Origin: Hoylesella marshii DSM 16973 = JCM 13450 | GTDB taxonomy: Bacteria > Bacteroidota > Bacteroidia > Bacteroidales > Bacteroidaceae | DNA: 37,635 nucleotides | Direction of reading: 5' to 3' | Assembly: GCF_000146675.1 (NCBI RefSeq) | Contig: NZ_GL397214.1 | Coordinates: 2,271,774-2,309,408, forward strand | Part shown: piece by piece, positions 18,666 to 26,174 of the stretch | How positions within the stretch are numbered: the stretch's first letter is position 1 | Layout: each line of letters starts with the position of its first letter | Made by a program: the position numbers and the translations under genes | Notes under the pieces: model-generated | Told to the model about the DNA's origin: nothing | What the model saw: the letters and a program-made list of their open reading frames with translations, nothing else | Database searches by the model: none

Positions 18666-19751
18666 ATGAAAAAAGTTTTATCTCTCGCTGCCTCTATGCT
18701 GCTCATGTTGTCGGCACAGGCGCAGAATAAAGAGTTTCTAATTACAGGTTCCGCACCGGAAGGTGTCAATAAGGTGTATCTCATCGTGAATGATAACAAT
18801 GCACCACAGGATAGTGTACGTGTGACGAACGGAATATTCCGATTTTCCACTCGCCAGCCCGCGCAGACATTCCTCACCGTCACGTCAGATGATAAACATC
18901 TTGTTACAGTGCTCAATGACGAAATGCCCGTAACCATAGATTTGGTAGATGGAGCGGTGAAAGGCTCTGTGCTCAACCGTCAGTTCGCCGATTACCAAAA
19001 GTCTCAGCGCAAGACAGGGGAGGAAATGGGACAGCTCTTCGATGAATGGAAAACCTTGCGCAATGAAAAGACTGCCGAATCTAAAGAGCGATTGAAAACC
19101 ATCAACAATCGGCTTGACGAACTGTTGGAACAATCGGTTACTTCAGCCCTGAAATACAGTAAGGAGCATACCACGGATGTGACTCCCGCCCTCGTCATCG
19201 CCGGACTGTGGCCGTATATGGAATATGTAGACCTTGCTGAGATTTTCGACAAAAATACAGCTGTTGCCAACCATCCCATGATGGCAAAGGCTCGGAAGAA
19301 GCTGCAACAGTATGATTTAAGGCGCCCGGGAAAACAGTTTATGGAGCTGACGATGCACGACCTGAATGGCAAACTCGTTAAGCTCAGTCAGTGGGCAGGC
19401 AAGGGAAATTACGTGTTGGTAGACTTCTGGGCAAGTTGGTGCGGCCCGTGTCGTCAGGAGATGCCCAACGTCGTAACCTCTTACCAACGTTATCACGCCT
19501 CGAAAGGTTATGAAATCGTCGGCGTTTCGTTCGATTCCAAGGCTGATGCTTGGAAGGCGGCAGTAAAGGAACTTGGCATGGAATGGCCGCAGATGTCGGA
19601 TTTGAAGGGCTGGAAGTGTGCAGCCGCAGGCATTTATGGTATTCAGTCCATCCCCTCCAACGTGTTGCTCGACCCGCAAGGTGTCATTGTTGCCGTTGAC
19701 TTACGAGGCGATGCACTTCTCGACAAACTCAAGGAAATATACGGAGAATAA
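18666..19751 (+). CDS. TlpA-like thiol-disulfide oxidoreductase with DUF4369-type N-domain
   Basis: A 361-residue exported protein. The signal peptide ends near SAQAQ. Residues ~25-120 form a beta-rich domain of the DUF4369 type (EFLITGSAPEGVNKVYLIV). A helical linker follows, then a thioredoxin fold from ~230 with the active site WCGPC (Cys259, Cys262) and a cis-proline segment (IQSIPSNVLLDPQG). It probably reduces or exchanges disulfides in the periplasm. It has its own promoter and terminator. Confidence 0.93.
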   Translation: MKKVLSLAASMLLMLSAQAQNKEFLITGSAPEGVNKVYLIVNDNNAPQDSVRVTNGIFRFSTRQPAQTFLTVTSDDKHLVTVLNDEMPVTIDLVDGAVKGSVLNRQFADYQKSQRKTGEEMGQLFDEWKTLRNEKTAESKERLKTINNRLDELLEQSVTSALKYSKEHTTDVTPALVIAGLWPYMEYVDLAEIFDKNTAVANHPMMAKARKKLQQYDLRRPGKQFMELTMHDLNGKLVKLSQWAGKGNYVLVDFWASWCGPCRQEMPNVVTSYQRYHASKGYEIVGVSFDSKADAWKAAVKELGMEWPQMSDLKGWKCAAAGIYGIQSIPSNVLLDPQGVIVAVDLRGDALLDKLKEIYGE

Positions 19752-19753
19752 GC

Positions 19754-19795
19754 AAAAGGGCTTTGGATGCAATGACCATCTAAAGCCCTTTTTGT
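19754..19795 (+). terminator. Terminator after TlpA-like gene
   Basis: AAAGGGCTTTGGATG pairs with CATCTAAAGCCCTTT (one mismatch) around a 7-nt loop, followed by a T-rich tail at 19789-19793. Confidence 0.9.
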
Positions 19796-19892
19796 ATGCC
19801 CTTTTTCTTACTCTTATTCCATTTCCAATCGGTGAGACCGCGGTTTCTCCCAATGAAACTTGCAGTTTCAACCCTTGGAATTCACAGTTTCT

Positions 19893-20122
19893 CCAAACGT
19901 GGATAACAAACTCTCCAAACGTGGAGAACGGATTATCCAAACGTGGAGAATAGATTATCCAAACGTGGAGAATAGATTATCCAAACGTGGAGAACAGATT
20001 ATCCAAACGTGGAGAACAGATTATCCAGACTTGGAGAACAGATTATCCAGACTTGGAGAACAGATTATCCAGACTTGGAGAACAGATTATCCAAGCGTGG
20101 ATAACACTCCAAATGTGGATAG
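19893..20122. repeat. 22-bp tandem array of imperfect palindromes, ten units plus one
   Basis: Units start CCAAACGTGG (or CCAGACTTGG) at 19893, 19915, 19937, 19959, 19981, 20003, 20025, 20047, 20069 and 20091, at an exact 22-bp period; a last unit at 20109 is off-phase by 4. Each unit is a hairpin, e.g. TTATCCA-AACG-TGGATAA or CTCCA-AACG-TGGAG. Related palindromes (GAAACTTGCAGTTTC; TGAAACTCATAGTTTC) flank it at 19855-19869 and 20136-20151. All three plus-strand frames are stop-free, but no good start exists. The copies are contiguous with no spacers. Confidence 0.95.
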
Positions 20123-20159
20123 CGAGTTATCCTATTGAAACTCATAGTTTCTCCTAATG

Positions 20160-20520
20160 AAAATAAATGTTCTTCCTAATAAAAGTAGTACCTGTGAATG
20201 TAATCGGCTGATTACTAATAGAAAACAGAATATATGATATAATAAGGTGAACGATTAAGAAACGAGCGAGTTTCTTTTCCTTTCTTTATTCTGCAATGCT
20301 TCAAAGAACACGTTAATTCTATGTTGCAAAGATAATGATTTCTTTATGAAAAGCAGTAGGAATTAGAGAAAAAGTGCTTGTTGTTCCATTCTTTTTACTT
20401 TTCAAATAATTACAAAAGGATAGATATACAAAATAAATCTATAAATATATCGTAAAACAAGCGGTTTGATGAAATATAATTGTTATCTTTGCATTTGATA
20501 ATTGTAAATCAAAGACTTGG
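20160..20520. other. AT-rich gene-free stretch at the island's left edge
   Basis: No ORF. It holds a weak terminator-like hairpin (AAGAAAC/GTTTCTT, 20257-20276), a leftward -7 box (20327-20334, TATCTTTG on the minus strand) that would transcribe back across the 22-bp array, and the rightward -7 box of the XRE gene. Base composition shifts here to clearly more A+T. Confidence 0.6.
20484..20491 (+). promoter_or_regulatory. -7 box for XRE gene
   Basis: TATCTTTG, 32 bp upstream of the start codon. A TTTG at 20465-20468 lies at a short 15-bp spacing. Confidence 0.65.
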
Positions 20521-20523
20521 AAG

Positions 20524-20718
20524 ATGAAACTGAACAGAATAAAACTTGTGCTTGTGGAAAAAGAAATTTCCCAAACGCAATTGGCAAAGGAACTTGGCAA
20601 GAGTTTCAGTACAATCAATGCGTATTGCAGCAATCGCAAACAACCCTCTTTAGACTTGCTGAATAAAATAGCGGAATATCTATCCGTGAATATCAAGGAC
20701 TTAATTGTCGATAAATAA
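20524..20718 (+). CDS. XRE/Cro-CI family HTH regulator
   Basis: A 64-residue single-domain DNA-binding protein. The helix-turn-helix is clear: KEISQTQLAKELGKSFSTINAYCSNRKQPSLDLLNKIAEYLSVNIKDLI. Such minimal regulators are common in Bacteroidetes accessory regions, often beside restriction or toxin genes. Here the next 200 bp holds only a 26-codon frame (20728-20808, beginning MEDKILKSV) that could be the stub of a lost partner. The protein may control itself or the kinase operon that follows. Confidence 0.88.
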   Translation: MKLNRIKLVLVEKEISQTQLAKELGKSFSTINAYCSNRKQPSLDLLNKIAEYLSVNIKDLIVDK

Positions 20719-20921
20719 GAAGTAGGTATGGAAGATAAAATATTAAAGTCTGTTTCCTGCGAGGACGTCAGGGTGAAATTCCAACTCTCATGTATCTTAT
20801 GGGTATGAATCAAGTATGTTTCCTTTAAAGGTCTAAAAACGAAGTATGTCAGTACCTTCCTGCACTTATTTAATCATAAAATTGAGTGTTTTGACAATTC
20901 GTTATAAATTTAGAGCAAAAA

Positions 20922-21938
20922 ATGAAAACAAAACATCAGATTAAACAATGGTTGCTAATCACTATCATAACATTTTTTCTTTATGATGTGATATGGCTTG
21001 CTGGAGATTATGATGATTTTTCACGGAGTGTTTTAAACCATTCAAGTGAAATTATTGAAGATTTTGTTTATTGCTCATTATTCTCCTTGACAAGCATTTT
21101 TATATGTAATCAGCTTATTAAACTGTCTGAGAAACGTCAGCATATAACAAATAAGCAATTAACAGGAATTGCATGGTGCGTGATTTTTATAAATATAATT
21201 CTTGCTTTTATTTGTGAGTTTATTTATGAGGGCGTAATTTGTAGCAATGTCCCTGATAATGATTTTTGGGGAAACTCTTATATCTTTGCCTTAATTGCAT
21301 CTCTCATAGGATTGATCAACGTGAATCATTACTATACAAAGATCGTTGAAAGTCACTATAATGAATATATATCGTTTAAGAAGAAATCTCTCAAAGCTCA
21401 GTTAGATCCACATTTTCTATTCAACAGCCTAAGTGTCTTGGCTGAGTTGACAAGAGAAAACGGGGCTAAGGCTGAAGAATTTACGCTTCGTCTTGCAAAT
21501 GTGTACAGACATGTATTAAAAACAATTGACATGGATATAGTTCCGTTGTCAGAAGCAATGCTTTTTGCAAAGAATTATACCGGGATATTGCATGTGCGGT
21601 TCGGAGAGTCAGTTGTATTCCGTATTGCTGATTTCCCTATAAATAGTAATGAGTATATGTTGCCAATGAGCATACAAGTCCTTGTGGAAAATGCGATTAA
21701 ACATAATTTGGCTTCCCGTGAAAGCCCATTGATTATATGTATAGATCGCAAGGATAATAAAATTTTAGTTTCAAACAATATTCAAACAAACAAAGACAAT
21801 GTGACGAAACCTTCCTTTTCCTTAGGTATGGGATTGCAAAATTTGCAACAAAGATACATCATCGAGACAGGGACAGGTATTGATATTAGGGAGAGCAACA
21901 CAGAATTTACAGTATACGTTCCAATTATTGAAAAATGA
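20922..21938 (+). CDS. LytS/YehU-type sensor histidine kinase
   Basis: A 338-residue membrane kinase. Four hydrophobic helices lie at about residues 9-26, 46-66, 85-108 and 118-139, with short loops and no large sensor domain. The His_kinase (PF06580) box QLDPHFLFNSLSVLAEL has the phospho-acceptor His164; the ATP-binding part shows MSIQVLVENAIKHN (N box) and LGMGLQNLQQRY (G box). Its stop overlaps the response-regulator start (ATGA), so the two are translationally coupled. The signal is unknown; the lack of an extracellular domain suggests sensing within or near the membrane. Confidence 0.93.
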   Translation: MKTKHQIKQWLLITIITFFLYDVIWLAGDYDDFSRSVLNHSSEIIEDFVYCSLFSLTSIFICNQLIKLSEKRQHITNKQLTGIAWCVIFINIILAFICEFIYEGVICSNVPDNDFWGNSYIFALIASLIGLINVNHYYTKIVESHYNEYISFKKKSLKAQLDPHFLFNSLSVLAELTRENGAKAEEFTLRLANVYRHVLKTIDMDIVPLSEAMLFAKNYTGILHVRFGESVVFRIADFPINSNEYMLPMSIQVLVENAIKHNLASRESPLIICIDRKDNKILVSNNIQTNKDNVTKPSFSLGMGLQNLQQRYIIETGTGIDIRESNTEFTVYVPIIEK

Positions 21939-22684
21939 ACAAGATTGTTATTATAGAAGATGAGACATTAAGTGCCAATCGCCTCATTAGATTGATAAAG
22001 GATTACGATGATTCCATTACTATCCTTGGTCCATTCCAAACAACTGATGAGGTCAAGAACTTTCTTACAAGTGACCACGATTATGATTTAATCATATCAG
22101 ACATAAGGCTTGGTGCACATACTGTATTTGAAGCCTTTGAGTTGAACATGCCAACCTCCTTCGTCATTTTTACAACTGCATATGATGAATATGCAATGAA
22201 TGCTATCAAATCAAATGGCATAGATTATTTGCTTAAACCTGTGAATAGTAAAGATCTGTTCAACTCTTTGGATAAAATCAATATGCTATTACATAAAGCT
22301 ACTCCACCTACCGCACTGTCTGCAGTGGCACGGGATATGCAAATATGGCGCTCACGCTTTTTGGTTACCAAGGGTGACGAGTTAGTCCCATTGAAAGCTG
22401 ACGAAATCAGTTGCATTTATAGTGGAGAACGTCAAGTAGTGGCTTATACACATGATGGTGAAGTCTATGTCATGAACGACGGTCTGTCAGATTTAGAAAC
22501 AACCCTCAATCCTGACATATTTTTTCGTATTAATCGACAATATATCGCCAACATCAATTACTTAGAAAAGATTTCATTCTTTTTCAGCTCTAAACTTCAT
22601 GTTAGGATCAAGGGATGCAGCGATAATAATATAATAATCAGCAAAACCAGAGCCAGCAAATTCAAGCAATGGCTTAACAAATAA
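21935..22684 (+). CDS. LytTR-family response regulator
   Basis: A 249-residue regulator. An N-terminal receiver (~1-120) has acidic residues EDE near the start, phospho-acceptor Asp56 (IISDIRLG), a conserved Thr (FTTAYDEYA) and Lys (LLKPVN). A C-terminal LytTR DNA-binding domain (~150-249) contains DEISCIYSGERQVVAYTHDGEVYVM and FFRINRQYIANINYLEKI. It is the partner of the kinase it overlaps. LytTR proteins bind two ~9-bp direct repeats about one or two helical turns apart; such a pair lies at 23101-23130. Confidence 0.95.
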   Translation: MNKIVIIEDETLSANRLIRLIKDYDDSITILGPFQTTDEVKNFLTSDHDYDLIISDIRLGAHTVFEAFELNMPTSFVIFTTAYDEYAMNAIKSNGIDYLLKPVNSKDLFNSLDKINMLLHKATPPTALSAVARDMQIWRSRFLVTKGDELVPLKADEISCIYSGERQVVAYTHDGEVYVMNDGLSDLETTLNPDIFFRINRQYIANINYLEKISFFFSSKLHVRIKGCSDNNIIISKTRASKFKQWLNK

Positions 22685-22695
22685 ACTCATGCCTT

Positions 22696-23046
22696 ATGGG
22701 AAAAGTAAAGAAAACTTCTTTGTGTTTTTATGCTTTTGGTTCATTGATAGTTTTACTATTAATGTCATCATGCAACACTTTTAAAGAAATAGTAAAGGAG
22801 GAGGTCGTGGAATCAATCACTGACCCCAAAACAGGTACCCCTGTTTTCACGCGAGAGTATGACACGAAACCTTATCAAATTAATGTTGGAGAAATCATAA
22901 GGGCCAGGAAAGAACAAAAGAAGAAAAAGAAAAGGGAATTAATTGAGAATTACGAGATAGAACAGACCGATAGTGCGCAACAAATAAAAGCGGATTCAAC
23001 AAGCAAGTGCAAAATTACGGAATCTGCTCAAAAAATCGATCCATAG
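22696..23046 (+). CDS. Small lysine-rich lipoprotein
   Basis: A 116-residue protein with a lipoprotein signal (LLLMSSC, Cys26). The mature part is very charged: a run of Arg/Lys (ARKEQKKKKKRELIE) near residues 74-90 and a Ser/Gln/Asp-rich tail. It begins 11 bp after the response regulator and is likely in that operon. No family recognised. It could be an envelope accessory to the kinase (inference from position). Confidence 0.75.
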   Translation: MGKVKKTSLCFYAFGSLIVLLLMSSCNTFKEIVKEEVVESITDPKTGTPVFTREYDTKPYQINVGEIIRARKEQKKKKKRELIENYEIEQTDSAQQIKADSTSKCKITESAQKIDP

Positions 23047-23100
23047 TAGCAAAACTTGCCAATTATTAGAAAGTAGATAAAAAGTTTGAACGCGATTTCT

Positions 23101-23130
23101 TCCGTTTCACCGTCATTTATTTCCGTTTCA
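23101..23130 (+). promoter_or_regulatory. Candidate LytTR operator: two direct repeats 21 bp apart
   Basis: TCCGTTTCA occurs at 23101-23109 and 23122-23130, start to start 21 bp, i.e. two helical turns, so both face the same side of the DNA. The similarity extends outward (ATTT follows both within 5 bp). It lies just upstream of the promoter at 23143-23172, a position typical of activator sites. Proposed target of the LytTR regulator encoded 0.4 kb upstream. Confidence 0.6.
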
Positions 23131-23142
23131 TGACATTTCGAC

Positions 23143-23172
23143 TTGCAGAATACTATATATAATTTACTTTTG
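23143..23172 (+). promoter_or_regulatory. Promoter of the exported-protein genes
   Basis: TTGC (23143-23146), 18-bp spacer, TACTTTTG (23165-23172). The transcript would start near 23178, 30 bp before the lipoprotein start. Confidence 0.7.
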
Positions 23173-23207
23173 GGACACTAATCGTTTAATCCTAAATAAA
23201 ACTCAAC

Positions 23208-24827
23208 ATGAAAAAATTAGTATTTCTTATGTTGACTGCAAGTCTCATTACAGCTTGTTCGTCAGAAGACCTTAGTCCAGGTGCTGAAACAGCACAGACC
23301 ACTAACCAATCTGCGACTTCGTCAGTTTCAGTTTCGAACGAGGGTTACTTGGTGTTTCCCACAGTCCAGAGTCTACAAAATTTCGTGGAGCAATATTCGG
23401 AAGACGGCGCAGGAGCCTCTGCGTGTCAAAAATTTCTCCCTAACACAAGAGCAATTGGTGGGGCTCATTTTGAATCTGTAGCAGATTTGAGTGAACGTCT
23501 TGCTAATGGTCGCCATATAACACGCGCGAACTCTGAAGCTAGTATTGATCAAAAAGTCAACAGCATATCCAATGAGGACCTAAAAGGACTGGATGAGTTG
23601 GAAGAGATGACCCAAGACGAATATAATGTTATGAAGGCAGAGAATCTGCTCTTTGATGATATTATGACACACATGGTTGACACAACTCTTCGTGTATGCG
23701 TGGAAGGTAGACTTTATAAAATCACAGATCAGGGGACATTCTCCATTGATGTCAAGAAAGAGAAGCTGCTTGATGAATCTATCAGAACATTTAATCCTGA
23801 ACTTAAGCTTAAAGTAAATCCATGAGCTTCTGTCGCTCTTGATGAGAATGTTACTTTCACAAGAACATTCTCTGATAAAAGTATTCAATATTCTGAATTT
23901 GAGGCTGTAGACGAACCAATAACAGCAACTCTAACTCGAGCAGCATCTAATGACACATATACAGAGAATGCTTTTCACGTGGGTTATAATACGAACTCAT
24001 ATTTATGGAAGAATCATAGCGTGGTACAAAAGTTTTTCGATTGGCTCAGGGGCAAGGATGTGTCTCGCGAAAACAACTTCTCTAAAAAACATCGTGTTCA
24101 GATGAAAGTGTTTGATGTGAACTATGGATTTTATGCTAGTGCTGGTATAAAAGTAAATATGCAGAAAAGGAAAAAGTTCTTAGGCATCCCATATTGGAAA
24201 GGTGAAAAAGCTTCCAAGATCGTAATTGGATTTAATGGTTTAGATGGAGTTATGAAATACAACAATCCAAGAAACTATTCCACCATTAACCCTACAATGA
24301 ATACGAATTGGAATACTTTCACGGGTGCAATAAATAATATTCAGTCAAAATTCTTCTATGGTAACTATCATAAATTGAAGTTCATAAAAGATTGGACAGA
24401 CGATATAATATGCCTGATTCCCGAAATTAAGATTGGAGATAAAGATTGGCGTGAGAAGGTAGGCAACAAACTTTATGAAGCACCAGCGAAGGCCGTCTAT
24501 TCTCAATTAAAATCATTGGAGAATAAGTATATCTATTCTCCAGTAAAGAAAAGAATTACACCAACAGATCCTATGATGGCTTACTTAGTATGGGGTAATA
24601 CCAATATTGAGTTTAATAAGGAACATCCGTATATTACAGGAGTGAAAGAATACACTAATTGTAAATCAAAATCGGTAATCTTTGATAGATCATTCGGATT
24701 TTCGTTTACTAATGCTGGAGGCATTACAGGTTTCCTTCCTTCCGAGTTTGACATTAATAAACTGGATGTGTTTGGTGCCGCTTATTATGACAATCAATGG
24801 CGTGGAGTACGTTTCTATAAATATTAA
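23208..24827 (+). pseudogene. Large lipoprotein gene interrupted by one in-frame TGA
   Basis: One frame of 539 codons runs from 23208 to 24827 except for a TGA at 23823-23825 (codon 206). The upstream half encodes a lipoprotein (LITAC, Cys17, followed by SSED, resembling a surface-export signal) with a Ser/Thr-rich linker and charged helical region ending FNPELKLKVNP. Directly after the TGA the frame continues (ASVALDENVTFTRTF) into a 330-codon tail rich in aromatic and basic residues (WKNHSVVQKFFDWL ... GVRFYKY). It could be one protein with a recent nonsense mutation, or a 205-residue lipoprotein plus a tail restarting at the GTG 23979. No family recognised. Confidence 0.7.
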
Positions 24828-24832
24828 GAATT

Positions 24833-25390
24833 ATGTTAAGATGTATTGTCTTTTCAATCATGATAATGGTATCTTTTGCGTGTAACGCGCAAGAGATACC
24901 TGTCAAATGTCTTGAAACTGAATTTGGCTTTGGTATTACTTTGCCTCTTGACCAGTATCATGGTGGGGATAAATTAGTTGGACCATCATTAGCAGTGAAT
25001 CTTCGATACAACATCAAGAACACACCTTGGGATTGTGGCTTTCTACTGCAGACGGATGGAGCACGGCGTGATTTCTGGCATGATAGGAATAGCGATAAAT
25101 GGCAGACTAACAGAACTATGATTTTGGCCGCTACGGGTGGTTACAATTTTCGACAGGGGCAAAAAGTAAATCCTTTCATCAATGTCGCCTTAGGTGTTGG
25201 TTTTAATCAAACCGTGGGAGATGAGTTCATGGATATAAATGCAACATCCCCTGTAATAATGCCTAAAATTGGTGTGGAATTATGGCATATAATTAGAGTT
25301 AACACACATGTCATGGTAACACGTAAAGGATTTAACACCTATGGCTTAACCCTTGGATTAGTCTTGGGTGGACGACCTAATAAGAACTAA
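24833..25390 (+). CDS. Small outer-membrane beta-barrel protein
   Basis: A 185-residue exported protein with a signal peptide ending near ACNAQ. The mature chain shows eight or so alternating strands (TEFGFGITLPL, SLAVNLRYNI, GFLLQTDGARRDF, MILAATGGYNF, INVALGVGFNQ, PKIGVELWHII, THVMVTRKGFN, YGLTLGLVLGG), as in small porin-like proteins. It lies 5 bp after the broken lipoprotein gene and shares its transcript. Together they suggest an outer-membrane lipoprotein/barrel pair. Confidence 0.8.
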   Translation: MLRCIVFSIMIMVSFACNAQEIPVKCLETEFGFGITLPLDQYHGGDKLVGPSLAVNLRYNIKNTPWDCGFLLQTDGARRDFWHDRNSDKWQTNRTMILAATGGYNFRQGQKVNPFINVALGVGFNQTVGDEFMDINATSPVIMPKIGVELWHIIRVNTHVMVTRKGFNTYGLTLGLVLGGRPNKN

Positions 25391-25412
25391 ATGTAAGAAC
25401 TGTTGTTATAAA

Positions 25413-25455
25413 GATAGAGGGTAAGTAAAAACAGCAATACTACTTATCCTCTATC
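25413..25455 (+). terminator. Terminator hairpin after outer-membrane barrel gene
   Basis: GATAGAGGGTAAGTA (25413-25427) pairs with TACTTATCCTCTATC (25441-25455) with one G-T pair. A short T-rich stretch follows (ATCTTTTATC). Confidence 0.75.
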
Positions 25456-25493
25456 CATCTTTTATCTGTATTAAACAGAAAATAAATTGTAAC

Positions 25494-25545
25494 TTAACGT
25501 GAGTTCGACAAAATCAGATGTTTTAATCCGTCGAACTCACGTTAA
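25494..25545. repeat. Perfect 16-bp inverted repeat at the mobile-module edge
   Basis: TTAACGTGAGTTCGAC (25494-25509) and its exact complement (25530-25545), separated by 20 bp. It lies between the rightward island genes and the leftward mobilisation genes, 8 bp past the mobA stop. It lacks a U run, so it may be a protein-binding or recombination site rather than a simple terminator. Confidence 0.85.
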
Positions 25546-25553
25546 ATTATGAT

Positions 25554-25973
25554 TTACCCAACAATCATGGAATACTCCTCTGTTAGTTTTATCGCTTGCA
25601 CTTGCAGTTTAATGATTGCTTCAGAATAAGTTTCGATTTTGCGGAGCATTCTTTGGGCGGTAGCTGTTGAGTGGTAGCAGTTAAGTGTCTTGACTGCTTC
25701 ATTATAGAGAACACCAATCTTATAAATTTGGGATATTATGTTAGTGAGTTCACGCATGTATTTCTCATTAGAAGAATTCTCTGTGATAACCTTGAAAGAT
25801 TCTCCAAGTAATCTTGCCCTTAGATAATCGCTCTTTGTTTTTGCTCCAGACTTTCGATATAATTCGATGACTTTTTGCTGGTCTTTGGGATTAGGTATTC
25901 TGATATGCCATCTGTTCCATTTGGGGCAGGTGGTGCATTTGCCATCAGGCTTGTTTGTTTTCTTTCTTTTCAT
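25554..25973 (-). CDS. MobA-like relaxosome accessory protein
   Basis: A 139-residue basic protein. The N-terminus CTTCPKWNRWHIRIPNPKDQQKVIELYRKSGAKTKSDYLRARLLGESFKVI matches the mobilisation proteins encoded ahead of the relaxase gene in Bacteroidetes conjugative and mobilisable elements; the C-terminal half is helical. It would help open DNA at oriT. Normally the relaxase gene follows; here nothing of it is present. A hairpin-rich region directly upstream is the candidate oriT. Confidence 0.8.
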   Translation of the reverse strand: MKRKKTNKPDGKCTTCPKWNRWHIRIPNPKDQQKVIELYRKSGAKTKSDYLRARLLGESFKVITENSSNEKYMRELTNIISQIYKIGVLYNEAVKTLNCYHSTATAQRMLRKIETYSEAIIKLQVQAIKLTEEYSMIVG

Positions 25974-25989
25974 TGTTTCTATGTTTTCT

Positions 25990-26170
25990 AATCACGACTT
26001 TGGAGTGATTTAATCCCCTTTCGGGGCAAGGGTCTTTGTGGGACAAATGGCAATTTGTGGTACAAAGACACACCTTGCCAATATCAAGAAAGAGGTTGAT
26101 AAGCCCCAGCTGTGTTACTGCATTCTGTGAATGCGGTAACTCGGCAGGGGTTTGCATTCGAGGAATGCAG
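25990..26170. other. Candidate origin of transfer (oriT)
   Basis: About 180 bp between the DUF3408 gene and the mobA-like gene is packed with inverted repeats. AATCAC/GTGATT lies at 25990-26010 and CCCC-TTTC-GGGG at 26015-26026. A 55-bp compound hairpin spans 26025-26079 (GGCAAGG ... CCTTGCC, with GTCTTTGT/ACAAAGAC and ACAAAT/ATTTGT inside). A 27-bp hairpin spans 26114-26140 (GTTAC-T-GCATTC ... GAATGC-G-GTAAC), and TGCATTC-GAG-GAATGCA lies at 26153-26169. The place next to a mob gene and the repeat density are typical of oriT. The nick site is not identified. Confidence 0.55.
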
Positions 26171-26174
26171 TGGT

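Noticed and set aside
19893..20122. CRISPR array
   Set aside because: Repeats are directly adjacent with no unique spacers and no cas genes nearby; the same holds for 1-180.
19860..20138. 92-codon frame through the 22-bp array
   Set aside because: Only a TTG start, no promoter on that strand, and the array is open in all three frames by composition.
20728..20808. 26-codon frame after the XRE gene (MEDKILKSV...)
   Set aside because: Too short to call a gene; noted only as a possible stub of a lost partner.
23823..23825. Selenocysteine or recoded TGA
   Set aside because: No selenoprotein family, no visible SECIS-like element, and TGA acts as a normal stop in other genes here.
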